A stretch of 64,000 bases of DNA from Armatimonadota bacterium (GTDB lineage: Bacteria; Armatimonadota; Fimbriimonadia; Fimbriimonadales; GBS-DC), in contig JABWCR010000010.1 of NCBI GenBank assembly GCA_013359125.1, positions 22,750-86,749 of the forward strand. The letters run 5' to 3'. The notes below the pieces were generated by a model that made no database searches, was not told the origin of the DNA, and saw nothing but the letters and a program-made list of their open reading frames with translations. The position numbers were made by a program, and so were the translations under genes. Below are positions 40,696 through 49,879 of the stretch, in pieces; positions within the stretch are counted from its first letter, which is position 1, and each line of letters opens with the position of its first letter.

Positions 40696-43078
40696 CGCTC
40701 ACCTTGCCATCCCTGTTTAGGTCGGTCGCTGGGTCGTTTAGATTCCAGCGCAAAACCCACTCGGCCGCACTGCCAGGTCGAAGCGACAGCCTAACCGATG
40801 CATGGCGCCGAACGGCCTCCGCGCTTCCTGTCAGCAGCCCATTGAGCGCCTTGACACGGACCTCGAATCGGGGCTCGTCTATGGTCGGTTTTAGCGCGAT
40901 CTCTGCCCGTCCACCCGCGACCGCGGTCGCATTAGCCGTATATCGCCTAGGCGCCGCGCTGCCTTCACAGGAAGCGACTTCAACTTCGTAACTCGCCCCT
41001 TCGATCGCGCCGTCTATCGACAAGGTCATCAGGTCGCCCGTCTGGCGCTTTACCTGAATCCATCCAGCAACGGACGGCACGACCATGCCTCCGGCATCCG
41101 GCGCGTAGGCCGTCAAAAAGACCATGTACCAGCCGGGCGGCGCGATCAGCGGATCGAAGGGCGCGGTAACCTGCAGGCTGTACCGCCCGTTGCCCAGATG
41201 CTCCGCTTCGTATTTCAGCCGGATCATTCGCTGCTCGTTGTCCCATGCGTGCGTGGCGCTGCCCGGACGCATGAGCGAGACGGACTGAATTTGCCAATCG
41301 GCCGAGGGCAATGCGGCGCTCATCGAGACGATCTGGCCATAGTCCAGCTCTTCCGACGGATTGATCGACAGGATGCGGGGTCGCTCGTTCGCGCTTCTCA
41401 GGGTGTTGTCCGGCTTGTAAAAGTAGGGCGGCTTGTAGATGGCCGGATAGGTGTTGTTCATGATCGGTCGAGAGGTCAGGTTGGTGCCCGTCATCAGCAC
41501 CGATCCATCGGGCAGCAACAATCCCGATGAATGGTAAGTGCGGGCGCCATCGACGGTCAGATTCGCGTCTCGATCTTGCGAATCCATGCTGCGACGCGGC
41601 TCCCATTTCGAGCGATACCAACCGAAAACTGGGTCGGGAGTCAGCGAGAGCGAGGTTAGGGCGATGTCGCTCACCTCGTATTTGCAGTTAAAGTCATTGG
41701 ATTTCTTTTGGCCGCCAAAGACGAACATCTCGCTGTTGGGCAGCAACACCGCGTTGATGTGTTGGCGAGCCTGATCCATCTCGGGTACGCGATAATACTT
41801 GAGCCTATCGTGGTGATACTCCAAAATCTCGGCCGTCGCCCAGGTAGAGCAGGTCGCTTGCGCGCTGCCTCCCAAAGTTACGACCGTGGGCAACGATTGC
41901 TCGACCGCATTCTGAGGGTTCAGTTTATCAACGCGGGGCAACAGCACGCTGGAACCGTAGAACCGATAGACCCGCTTGTCGTGCGTGCCCCGAACGCAAT
42001 CGAAGCCCTCCTCGACTTTGTAAGGATCCATACGGTGAGTGGGCACGTCGGGTCCGGTGTAGACGATCGAGCCTGTCAGATTGCCAAACAGATCGGGATA
42101 GGTAACCGTGTGCAAGCGCGGATAGAAGTTGCCAAGCCGGCGCATTCGGTCGGAAAAGGTGTCGGGGCAATCTTTGAGAGACTTCAGCGAATAGGCCGTC
42201 AACAGGCCGTCCGGACCATGATACGGATCGAACACTTCATAAGTCTGCGTGTAGCCGGAAGAGTCGAATATGACGCCGCCCACGATTAGAACCCTGCCAT
42301 CGGGCAGCGTTAAGCAAGTCGGATACCAGCGCGGTTCGGCCATTCCCACATAGCCGGTAACGCCAGGATCGCCCAAAATGCCGCTCCAACCGAACGGATC
42401 GGTGTTCCAATTGAGGCCCTGAAGATCGAAGATGTAAGCAGCCTTGATCCCTTCGAATCGAGTACTGCCCGCCCTTAGGCTGGTATTGGGATAGTGGCCG
42501 CCCGCAACGAACAATCTGCCATCCTCCAACAGCGTGTGTCCCGAACAGAAGAGGTTGCCCTGGTGAAGCCGATCGGTCTTGTCGCCGTTGGGCAATGGGT
42601 CGGTGCGGAATCGCACTCGGCCATATTTGAATCGCTCTCGGAGGGCAGGATTGGGATGCTCCGCAGGGTTCCAAAGCATGTAGGAGCACCAGTTGACGAA
42701 CTTCTCTTCGGGGCCGGGATTCGATACAAAGAACTGTCCTCGGCCCCACAGTATGACCGTCCCTCGCGGCAGTACGCTACCGTCCACGTCGGTCATCGGG
42801 CGAGGCAGCAGCGTGGCATGAATGCCAAAAACGTCCCGGTTCATCCACTCGGGCGGCGCTAGTTGCGATGGTCCGTCCCACGGATAGCCTGGTTCGCGCA
42901 AAAGGGCGTTGTTCAGCCAACTTCCCAGGTTGTGATCCTGTCGCCAGCGCACATGCGGGCGCGTCGGCTCATAGGTCGAAGTCGGCATCTCCACCGACCC
43001 GTGAACAAAATTGGTCTCTTGCGCGGCTGCGAACGCTGTACAGATTCCTAATAGGGCTACGAATGCTCCCCTGTTCAT
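40646..43078 (-). CDS. Secreted copper-radical oxidase (GlxA/glyoxal-oxidase-like)
   Basis: Kelch propeller plus DUF1929 domain, 810 residues. The active-site set is complete by motif: Cys178 (FCSGH), Tyr252 (PRWYPT), Tyr515-His516 (RTYHSS) and His610 (SATHAWD). As in the oxidase at 15354, a Trp precedes the crosslink Tyr. Signal peptide 1-19. The C-terminus has a sheet domain and one calcium loop (DLNRDGKVSDDDL), a half dockerin. Expected chemistry: oxidation of a primary alcohol or aldehyde by O2 to give H2O2. The start is the second ATG at 43078, with GGAGG 6 bases upstream. It lies 24 bases after rmlA and overlaps the cytochrome gene. Streptomyces GlxA, paired with the CslA glycan synthase, is the nearest known analogy. 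Confidence 0.85.
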   Translation of the reverse strand: MNRGAFVALLGICTAFAAAQETNFVHGSVEMPTSTYEPTRPHVRWRQDHNLGSWLNNALLREPGYPWDGPSQLAPPEWMNRDVFGIHATLLPRPMTDVDGSVLPRGTVILWGRGQFFVSNPGPEEKFVNWCSYMLWNPAEHPNPALRERFKYGRVRFRTDPLPNGDKTDRLHQGNLFCSGHTLLEDGRLFVAGGHYPNTSLRAGSTRFEGIKAAYIFDLQGLNWNTDPFGWSGILGDPGVTGYVGMAEPRWYPTCLTLPDGRVLIVGGVIFDSSGYTQTYEVFDPYHGPDGLLTAYSLKSLKDCPDTFSDRMRRLGNFYPRLHTVTYPDLFGNLTGSIVYTGPDVPTHRMDPYKVEEGFDCVRGTHDKRVYRFYGSSVLLPRVDKLNPQNAVEQSLPTVVTLGGSAQATCSTWATAEILEYHHDRLKYYRVPEMDQARQHINAVLLPNSEMFVFGGQKKSNDFNCKYEVSDIALTSLSLTPDPVFGWYRSKWEPRRSMDSQDRDANLTVDGARTYHSSGLLLPDGSVLMTGTNLTSRPIMNNTYPAIYKPPYFYKPDNTLRSANERPRILSINPSEELDYGQIVSMSAALPSADWQIQSVSLMRPGSATHAWDNEQRMIRLKYEAEHLGNGRYSLQVTAPFDPLIAPPGWYMVFLTAYAPDAGGMVVPSVAGWIQVKRQTGDLMTLSIDGAIEGASYEVEVASCEGSAAPRRYTANATAVAGGRAEIALKPTIDEPRFEVRVKALNGLLTGSAEAVRRHASVRLSLRPGSAAEWVLRWNLNDPATDLNRDGKVSDDDLALAMAAFQSSSD

Positions 43079-43102
43079 ATCCATCCTCCATGTAATAGTG
43101 TA

Positions 43103-44164
43103 CTACGGAAATGTGATCGCGCTGTGATCGCCCAGCATTAACTGTAAAGTCCTTGAGGGTCGAGAGCCTCCCTTTACTTGGACGCCCTGACCGATGAGCG
43201 AGTTCTCGATCCGCGCAGAGAGGTTCTCGAGATGGCTGTCGTCCAAGACGATGCTGAACTCGATCTCCGCGTTGATCAGACGGCATCGGCGGCCAATGGC
43301 GGTGAACGGACCGACGAACGCGCCTTGAAGCACAGAATCGGCGCCGATGCAGACCGGACCGCGAATGACGCAATCGGTGATCTGGGCGCCTCTTTCGACA
43401 ATAACCCGACCGCTCAATTGAGAGTTTACAACCTGGCCTTCGTTAAGCGGCTCGGCGTCTTCGAGGGTCAGTCGGTTGGCCTCTAAGAGCGCCTCAAGGC
43501 TGCCGGTGTCCTTCCACCAGCCTGTTACCTGCTTGGCGTTGACCTGTTTGCCATTGTCGATCAGCCATTGGATGGCGTCGGTGATCTCCAGTTCGCCCCG
43601 GGCCGACGGCGAGATGGCGCGCGCCGCCTGAAAGATGGTCGAATCGAACAGGTAGACGCCCACCAGCGCCAAGTCGGATTTGGGTTGCGCGGGCTTTTCG
43701 ATCAACCGCACAACCTGGTCGCCGCTCAGCTCTGCCACGCCAAAGTCTTGCGGATTCGGCACCTTTGCCAGCAGTATCAGAGCGTTGGGCCGCGCCCGTT
43801 CGAACTCTTGTACGAACTCGGTAACGCCGTGCTTGACGATGTTGTCTCCCAGGTACATGACGAACGGCGAGCCTTGCAAATAGGGCTCTGCTGTCAGCAC
43901 GGCGTGCGCGAGGCCCAATGGCTGAGGCTGATGAATGTAGGTAACGCACAATCCCCATTGCGAGCCGTCGTCCACTGCGCGCTTGATCTCGTCGGCCGTG
44001 TCGCCCACAATGATGCCGACCTCTCTGACGCCCGCATCGCGCATCGCCTCCAAGCCGTAAAAAAGCGTCGGCTTGTTGGCCACGGGCACCAACTGCTTGG
44101 CCATGCTGTGGGTGATCGGCCTAAGGCGCGTGCCTTTGCCGCCCGAGAGTATAAGCGCCTTCAT
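43103..44164 (-). CDS. rmlA: Glucose-1-phosphate thymidylyltransferase, long form
   Basis: Sugar-nucleotide synthesis: NTP plus sugar 1-phosphate gives NDP-sugar. The nucleotidyltransferase domain opens with LILSGGKGTRLRPITHSMAKQ and contains GDNIVKHG; EKPAQPKSDLALVGVYLF follows. The C-terminal 110 residues form a left-handed beta-helix, so this is the 353-residue RmlA-long type often found near antibiotic or archaeal-like dTDP-sugar genes. rmlB, C and D are not adjacent. It starts 4 bases after the hydrolase stop, within the polysaccharide cluster. Confidence 0.9.
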   Translation of the reverse strand: MKALILSGGKGTRLRPITHSMAKQLVPVANKPTLFYGLEAMRDAGVREVGIIVGDTADEIKRAVDDGSQWGLCVTYIHQPQPLGLAHAVLTAEPYLQGSPFVMYLGDNIVKHGVTEFVQEFERARPNALILLAKVPNPQDFGVAELSGDQVVRLIEKPAQPKSDLALVGVYLFDSTIFQAARAISPSARGELEITDAIQWLIDNGKQVNAKQVTGWWKDTGSLEALLEANRLTLEDAEPLNEGQVVNSQLSGRVIVERGAQITDCVIRGPVCIGADSVLQGAFVGPFTAIGRRCRLINAEIEFSIVLDDSHLENLSARIENSLIGQGVQVKGGSRPSRTLQLMLGDHSAITFP

Positions 44165-44168
44165 TCGA

Positions 44169-45095
44169 TCATTGCGAGCCTTTAACGTGCTTGTTCAACC
44201 ACTCCGTTACCTTGACCAACATCGTTGGCGGGGGGATGTGGCCGCCCTTGTACCAAACGATCTCTTTCGGCTCCCTGGCCGCTTCGTGCAGGGCGCGGTT
44301 CGAGTCGGGCGGCACTACGTCGTCGGCATCGCCATTGATAAACAACACCGGACGAGGCGAAATCATTCCCACATAATGCACAGGATCGACCGCGTCCATC
44401 GCCTTGAGCGCCTGTGCGACTCGATCGTTCTGGCCTTCTATCGCTCTCAAGGGCGAAAGGACGCTCTTTTCCATCAAGACCTTGTAGTTTCCGCCTGCGA
44501 CCAAAAGCACGGGCGCTTTGACTCTGGGCTCGACCCCTGCAAAGATCGCGCCCAAGATGCCGCCCATGCTGGCGCCGATGTAGCCGATTCGATTTGGATC
44601 GATGTCGGGACGCGATTCGAGATAATCGACCGCGCGGCGGAGATCGACTACGGTTTGGGCCAAGGCATCGCGCGAATAGTAGGCGTTGACGCCAAAGATC
44701 GCCTCGGTATCGGGTCCTTTCCGGTCGCCATGATTGGCCGCATCGATAGCAAAGAGCGCGTACCCCTGCGCCGTCAGCATCGGCCACATGGCCTTGAACA
44801 TCGTTTTGTTGCCGCCCAACCCATGCATAAGGATGATGCAAGGCAGCTTCTCGCCCTCTTTGCCGTTCGGCAGAACGAGATAGCCGGGCACGCGATTGTC
44901 CCGAGCCGAGCGATAGGTAACCAAGTACGACTTGTAGCCAGCGGTCGATTCGGCCTCTTTCACATCCGGCTTGAGCGCCAATTCGCGGTCGTAGGCGAAA
45001 AGTTCTGTCGCAGCGAACTTATGGCCTGACGGTTGGGCGCATCCGGTTAGAAAGAGCGACCAGACGATTACAAACGATAAGAGCGGACGATGCAT
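44169..45095 (-). CDS. Alpha/beta-hydrolase lipoprotein
   Basis: Predicted lipoprotein with lipobox LTGC (Cys19). The hydrolase core has LMHGLGGNK (oxyanion), the nucleophile Ser in GASMGG and Asp in INGDADDVVPP; the His is in YKGGHIPPP. It resembles dienelactone-hydrolase or acetyl-xylan-esterase-type proteins. The protein is 308 residues with AAAGGAGG 8 bases before the ATG. Lying inside a polysaccharide operon and exported, it may deacylate the glycan; this is inferred. Confidence 0.75.
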   Translation of the reverse strand: MHRPLLSFVIVWSLFLTGCAQPSGHKFAATELFAYDRELALKPDVKEAESTAGYKSYLVTYRSARDNRVPGYLVLPNGKEGEKLPCIILMHGLGGNKTMFKAMWPMLTAQGYALFAIDAANHGDRKGPDTEAIFGVNAYYSRDALAQTVVDLRRAVDYLESRPDIDPNRIGYIGASMGGILGAIFAGVEPRVKAPVLLVAGGNYKVLMEKSVLSPLRAIEGQNDRVAQALKAMDAVDPVHYVGMISPRPVLFINGDADDVVPPDSNRALHEAAREPKEIVWYKGGHIPPPTMLVKVTEWLNKHVKGSQ

Positions 45096-45120
45096 GGTGC
45101 GGCCTCCTTTTCCTTACGAT

Positions 45121-45897
45121 TCAATGCGTATCTCGGCTTCTCCTTCTGAGGCTCAGCGATTGAAGGAGCACTCGGAAGAAGAAGACCGCCTGGCTCAGGT
45201 ACCGCTTCCACAGATAGCCGGGCTGCTGGGTAAGCCGATAGAGCCACTCCAATCCGTTGCGCTGCATCCATAGCGGCGCCCTCTTGTACAGGCCCGAAAC
45301 GATGTCCAGCGCGCCGCCGCAACCCATAGCAACCTTGGCGCCGGTGAGCGCTTGATACCGATCGATCCAGAAATCTTGCCGCGGCGCGCCCAAAGCGACG
45401 AACAAGATGTCCGGCTTGGCCTTTGCGACCTCCGTAGCGATCGCACGGTTGGCTTCGTCATCGGTTAACTCGATCTGAGGGCCGTGTCCATAGATTTGGA
45501 GGCCGGGATAGCGCTCTGTCAACCGATCTCGCGCCGCTTGGTTCACATCGGGCATTGCGCCCAAGAGGTAGACGCGCCAACCCTTATCTGCCGCCATTTG
45601 GCAAAGGCGCTCCAGAATGTCCGTGCCGTTGACGCGACCGGGCAACGGCTGTTTGAGTAGTTTTGATGCCCATATAAGCGGCACGCCGTCAGCAACGTTG
45701 AGCGTCCGATTGAGAAGTTCTTGGTAATCGCGGTTCGCCCTTGCTTTTTGCAAAAAGTCTAAGTTGCACGTCGTAATCTGCAACTTATCGTCCTCTTCGA
45801 TGGCTTGCTGGCAAAGCACGATCGTCTCTTCGAACGAAACCCGGCGCACCAAAACGCCTAAGATGTCGGCGGCAGGCAAGTCGGCAGGGCAGGTCAT
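45121..45897 (-). CDS. WecG/TagA/CpsF family glycosyltransferase
   Basis: GT26 enzyme that adds N-acetylmannosamine or a uronic acid to a lipid-linked sugar. Motifs are TCNLDFLQKARAN, DGVPLIWASKLL, VYLLGAMPDVNQAA and LFVALGAPRQDFWID. The C-terminal MQRNGLEWLYRL motif is typical, with basic and hydrophobic residues for membrane association. The protein is 258 residues. The ATG overlaps the GT4 stop (ATGA). Confidence 0.92.
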   Translation of the reverse strand: MTCPADLPAADILGVLVRRVSFEETIVLCQQAIEEDDKLQITTCNLDFLQKARANRDYQELLNRTLNVADGVPLIWASKLLKQPLPGRVNGTDILERLCQMAADKGWRVYLLGAMPDVNQAARDRLTERYPGLQIYGHGPQIELTDDEANRAIATEVAKAKPDILFVALGAPRQDFWIDRYQALTGAKVAMGCGGALDIVSGLYKRAPLWMQRNGLEWLYRLTQQPGYLWKRYLSQAVFFFRVLLQSLSLRRRSRDTH

Positions 45898-47111
45898 TTT
45901 CCTTGTGCAGAGCCATGGCCGAGCAGGTCGTCATAAAGCCTTACGAGGTTGGGCCAGTTGTGCTCCCAACTCAAAACTTCCTCAAAGCGTTTGCGGCCAA
46001 ACTGGGACATTTCTCTTCTCTTTGGCTCGTCTTCCATCAAATCTCGTATCGCCTCGGCAAACTTGCGCTCATCGCTGCCCGGCACATAGACGGCGGCCTC
46101 TTGAGCGGAATAGCGAGACTCCTGAAGGTCGAACGAGACGATCGGCAGACCGATCGCCATGTATTCGATAATCTTGTTCATGGTCGAGACGTTGTTGAGC
46201 GGGTTTGGAGGGTCGGGAGCCAGGCCAACGTCGGCGGTCGAGAAGTACTCGATCAGCTCCTCGTCGCTGATGCGGCCGGTGAACTTGACAAACTCGCCAA
46301 GGTTGAGTTCATCGGATAGCGCTTTCAGGTTCTCCAACTCATCGCCTTTGCCGATGAGCGCAAACCCCGCACGCTTGTAGCCTATATCGTGAACCAGAAT
46401 CTTGATCGCCCGAATGAGATAGTCGACACCGTCCTGAGGCCCCATGACGCCCAAGTAGACGCCGAGGAAGTCGAACCCGCGCTTCAATTCGGGCTTAGGC
46501 GCGCACGGAACGAACGCGGCTTTGGACGGTCCGCTTCGAACGATGGCGATCCTCTCTAGGGGCGCCTTCCCCCTTTGGTTCGCCACGCGTCGATACGATT
46601 CATTGGTCGCGATCACACGGTCTGCCGTTCGATAGGTCATCTTTTCCAGCCATAGCAGCGCCTTATGGAGGAGGCCTTTCTTGCCGTACTTTGCCTCGTA
46701 CACCTCGGGGCAGAGATCATGCTGATCAAAGACAAACTTTACGCCTCGAAACTTATACATTTTTGCAATCAGCCAGAAAGTGTCGGGCGGATTGCAGGTC
46801 TGGATCGCATCGAACTTGCGTTCGCGCCAAACGCGCTTGACCAGCCGTCGAGTCTGCTGCCAGCAGTAGTAGAACTCCTTGAAAAAGTCCAGTTTCGTGA
46901 GCGTTACAGGCGGAGGCGGATAGCGATAGAGGTGGATGCCCTCCAGAAGTTCGTACTCATGGTTGACATTGGGCGGCAACGGCGAAATGACCGAAACGGT
47001 GTAGCCCGCATCGCGCAGTGCGAGCGATTCTTGCCAGACGCGGCGGTCATGAGGGAGCGGCAGATTCTGAACCAGGATGAGGAGGCTGCCTTTACCAGTA
47101 GAGTCCGACAT
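45894..47111 (-). CDS. Glycosyltransferase family 4
   Basis: GT-B-fold retaining transferase of 405 residues. The N-terminal GT4 domain opens with VQNLPLPHDRRVWQESLALRDAG. The C-terminal donor domain has GVMGPQDGVDYLIRAI and the donor-site stretch VSTMNKIIEYMAIGLPIVSFD with its Glu (E-x7-E region). It shares 20 bases with the dehydrogenase gene upstream and 4 with wecG. Role: sugar addition in an exopolysaccharide repeat unit; donor and acceptor unknown. Confidence 0.9.
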   Translation of the reverse strand: MSDSTGKGSLLILVQNLPLPHDRRVWQESLALRDAGYTVSVISPLPPNVNHEYELLEGIHLYRYPPPPVTLTKLDFFKEFYYCWQQTRRLVKRVWRERKFDAIQTCNPPDTFWLIAKMYKFRGVKFVFDQHDLCPEVYEAKYGKKGLLHKALLWLEKMTYRTADRVIATNESYRRVANQRGKAPLERIAIVRSGPSKAAFVPCAPKPELKRGFDFLGVYLGVMGPQDGVDYLIRAIKILVHDIGYKRAGFALIGKGDELENLKALSDELNLGEFVKFTGRISDEELIEYFSTADVGLAPDPPNPLNNVSTMNKIIEYMAIGLPIVSFDLQESRYSAQEAAVYVPGSDERKFAEAIRDLMEDEPKRREMSQFGRKRFEEVLSWEHNWPNLVRLYDDLLGHGSAQGK

Positions 47112-48405
47112 ACTCTCCCCGAATCTTCTCTCCGTTCAAGGAGCGCGCCAAATCCAAAACAATCTGATCGGGACGGATGGCATCGGCCATGCTGTCTAAC
47201 TTGCCGTCGCTATGCCCGATAATCAGCACCTCGGCATCTTCGATCACCGGCGCCGGGTCGTTATAGAGGATAGTCGCCAGGTGCGGAAGCTCGGCATCGA
47301 TAAATGCTTTATTGGCGCCGTAAAGCGACGCATAGTGCACGTTTGCGTCGTAAATCTTTAACTGATAGCCCTTGCCATAAAGCTTCTCGGCCAGTTCGAC
47401 CAAGGGGCTTTCGCGCAGATCGTCCGTGCCGGGCTTGAACGAAAGGCCGAACAGGCCGATGCGCCGCTTGTTCATGTTCTGCACCGTCTTAAACACGCGC
47501 TCGACCTGTACCTTGTTGCTTTGCAGCATGGCCGTCATCATGGGCGTTTCCACGTCTCTTGATAAGGCGCGGTATGTCAGCGCGCGCACATCTTTGGGAA
47601 GGCACGAGCCGCCAAAGGCAAAGCCGGGCAGAAGATACTTAGAAGAGATGTTCAACTTCTCGTCCATGCAGAAGACGCGCATCACCTCGTGGCTGTCGAT
47701 GCCCTCGGCTTTGCAGATCATGCCGATCTCGTTGGCAAAGGTGATCTTAAGCGCGTGGTAGGCGTTGCACGAGTACTTGATCATCTCGGCTGTGCGTATG
47801 TCCACAATTTCGACTGCGGCGTCCACGCCGTTGTAAAGTTCGGCGATGCGCGCGCCGTCCTCGCGGCGGCTCGCACCGATTACGGTAAACGGCGGCTGAT
47901 AGAAGTCGGCGATCGCGGTGCCTTCTCGCAAAAACTCTGGATTGACGGCCAGGCCAAAATCGACGCCCGCCTTCTTGCCGGAGGACGATTCCAAGGCAGG
48001 AAGCGCCACGTTGTGCGCTGTACCGGGCAAGATTGTGCTGCGGATGACGACTAGATGGTAATCCGACTTGTCCCTCAGCGCTGTGCCGATCTCCTCGCAA
48101 ACGCGCTTGATGTAATCGGTCTTCAGATCGCCGTTCTCGCGGCTCGGCGTACCCACGCAGATCAAGGAGAGGTCGGTTTCTCTAACGGCGGTCGCCACGT
48201 CGCCCGTGGTGGTCAATCGCCCCGATTCGACGCCTTCTTGAAGGTATCGCTCTAAATCGGCTTCGACGATGGGAGACTTTCCGCTCGAAATCAGCTCGGT
48301 CTTGCGCGGATCGGGATCGACGCCCACCACGGTATGACCGCCCTTGGCAAAACAGGCGGCCGACACCGCCCCAACGTATCCTAGCCCGAAAACGCTAACG
48401 CGCAT
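47092..48405 (-). CDS. Nucleotide-sugar 6-dehydrogenase (UDP-glucose/GDP-mannose type)
   Basis: NAD-dependent four-electron oxidation of an NDP-sugar to an NDP-uronate. The N-terminal Rossmann motif is VSVFGLGYVGAVSAACFAKGGH. The catalytic Cys is in GFAFGGSCLPKDVRAL, closest to GDP-mannose dehydrogenase AlgD. The EFLREGTAIADF substrate loop and C-terminal GLSFKPGTDDLRESP are present. The protein is 437 residues. The start is fixed by homology and GGAGG 4 bases upstream; the open frame extends 80 codons beyond. It is the first gene of the cluster and has a TATAAT promoter. Confidence 0.92.
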   Translation of the reverse strand: MRVSVFGLGYVGAVSAACFAKGGHTVVGVDPDPRKTELISSGKSPIVEADLERYLQEGVESGRLTTTGDVATAVRETDLSLICVGTPSRENGDLKTDYIKRVCEEIGTALRDKSDYHLVVIRSTILPGTAHNVALPALESSSGKKAGVDFGLAVNPEFLREGTAIADFYQPPFTVIGASRREDGARIAELYNGVDAAVEIVDIRTAEMIKYSCNAYHALKITFANEIGMICKAEGIDSHEVMRVFCMDEKLNISSKYLLPGFAFGGSCLPKDVRALTYRALSRDVETPMMTAMLQSNKVQVERVFKTVQNMNKRRIGLFGLSFKPGTDDLRESPLVELAEKLYGKGYQLKIYDANVHYASLYGANKAFIDAELPHLATILYNDPAPVIEDAEVLIIGHSDGKLDSMADAIRPDQIVLDLARSLNGEKIRGEYVGLYW

Positions 48406-48484
48406 AAATCCTCCAGCGACCTTGAAACCGCCCGATTCCATTATTGGCCGGCGGGCGCAGAAACTCTCCCAACCTTTGTTCGGG

Positions 48485-48490
48485 ATTATA
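48485..48490 (-). promoter_or_regulatory. -10 box of the polysaccharide / copper-oxidase cluster
   Basis: TATAAT on the minus strand, 80 bases before the sugar dehydrogenase. From here the seven genes to 39616 run without a gap above 25 bases. Confidence 0.55.
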
Positions 48491-48540
48491 CCGGACGACC
48501 AATGAACCCAGAAGAGCAGCCCGGCCATCCCAATACCAGA

Positions 48541-48546
48541 TATAAT
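48541..48546 (+). promoter_or_regulatory. -10 box of the beta-helix gene (leaderless type)
   Basis: TATAAT, 6 bases before the ATG at 48553, with no ribosome-binding site. Confidence 0.55.
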
Positions 48547-48552
48547 CCGCAC

Positions 48553-49878
48553 ATGATCGCGCCGACCGACGGCATGGAACTGAGCGGGCAGATAACTCTC
48601 GCGCCGGGCGTTTACCATTTGCCCAACGGCCTCCGCATTGCGCAATCCGACACTGCAATTAACGGCAACGGCTCGATTCTCATCTGCCCCGAGCAGACCG
48701 GCACGGGCCTTTCTATCGAAAGCGCCGACAACGTTTCTATTCGTTCGCTCACAATCCTAGGGTATCGGCACGGCGTCCGGTCAACCCGTTGCAAAAATCT
48801 GACTATCGAAGCGTGTCGAATAACGGGCACGGCCGAGCTGCCGCCCAACACGGACTTTCTCGATATTTGGCTCCCGAGCGAGCAGGCCTACGGCGCGGGG
48901 ATATGCCTTACCGACTGCTCCGACAGCGCGATCCGGGACAACGACCTTCAGCATCAGATGAACGGCCTGCTGACTTACGGTTGCCAAAGGCTTAAGGTCG
49001 AGCGCAATGTCGCCAACTACTGCAGCGGCTACGGCTTTCACCTTTACGAGACGAGCGATTCTGAGTTTGAGGGCAACTACGCCGACTTTTGCTGCCGATA
49101 CCATCCTCGCGGGCCGCGCCACGGCCACATGGGCGCCGATGCGACGGGCTTTTTGATCGTCAAGAGTTCGTCCAGGAATCGCTTTTATGGCAATTTTGCG
49201 CGTTGCGGCGGCGACGGGTTCTTTATGGCGGGGCTCGCTCCAGACGGGGTCCCGTGCGATTGCGAGGCGAACGAATTTATCGAGAACGACGGGAGTTTTA
49301 GCCCGAACATCGCGTTTGAGGGCACCTTCTGCACGGGCGCGCTCTATCGGGACAACCGCGCCGATTACTGCAATTACGGCTTTTGGCTCGGGTTCTCGCG
49401 CGATTGTAGAATCGAGGGCAACCAGATGATCGGCAACCGGCAAGCGGGCATAGCGGTCGAGAACGGAGTTCGATTTCAAGTTCGCAACAACCGTATCCAT
49501 GCCAACGGCCATGGGCTTTTGATTTGGAGCAAGCGGGTAGAGGCGTTTTCCCAATCCGCGCCGGATAACGATACGAGCCGCGAATGGCAGATAACCGATA
49601 ATGAGATCGTGCGCAACGGGACGGGGATACGAATTGCGGCCGAGCAGGATCACGGGATCCGGCCCTTGATCGATCAGCCGCCCGCGCCGCCGCCGTCCGA
49701 TCACCTAATCATGAAGAATGGATTTCAGGACAATCGAATCTCGATCGATCTTCTGGGCGCTCATCGCACGCGCATCGAGCAGAACGCTCTGCACGGCGCC
49801 GAGGTCAACCTGCGCCAATCGGACTGCCAAGAGACCGACATGAAAAACAATCCAGGCGCGGCCGGAGGCTATCTGTAG
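48553..49878 (+). CDS. Right-handed parallel beta-helix protein (NosD-like)
   Basis: The 441-residue protein consists of about 12 short parallel beta-helix coils, e.g. NVSIRSLTILGYRHGV, SAIRDNDLQHQMNGLLTYGC and QITDNEIVRNGTGIRI, as in NosD/pectate-lyase-like carbohydrate-binding proteins. No signal peptide is visible from this start, so it may be cytoplasmic or use another route. Cys residues are frequent. The frame is open further upstream (48502), but the TATAAT box 6 bases before 48553 favours a leaderless start there. The M20 gene begins 1 base after its stop. A role in glycan handling is only suggested by the divergent polysaccharide cluster. Confidence 0.75.
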   Translation: MIAPTDGMELSGQITLAPGVYHLPNGLRIAQSDTAINGNGSILICPEQTGTGLSIESADNVSIRSLTILGYRHGVRSTRCKNLTIEACRITGTAELPPNTDFLDIWLPSEQAYGAGICLTDCSDSAIRDNDLQHQMNGLLTYGCQRLKVERNVANYCSGYGFHLYETSDSEFEGNYADFCCRYHPRGPRHGHMGADATGFLIVKSSSRNRFYGNFARCGGDGFFMAGLAPDGVPCDCEANEFIENDGSFSPNIAFEGTFCTGALYRDNRADYCNYGFWLGFSRDCRIEGNQMIGNRQAGIAVENGVRFQVRNNRIHANGHGLLIWSKRVEAFSQSAPDNDTSREWQITDNEIVRNGTGIRIAAEQDHGIRPLIDQPPAPPPSDHLIMKNGFQDNRISIDLLGAHRTRIEQNALHGAEVNLRQSDCQETDMKNNPGAAGGYL

Positions 49879-49879
49879 C

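Noticed and set aside
43568..45029. Long plus-strand frames antisense to rmlA and the hydrolase
   Set aside because: Shadows of well-supported genes on the minus strand.
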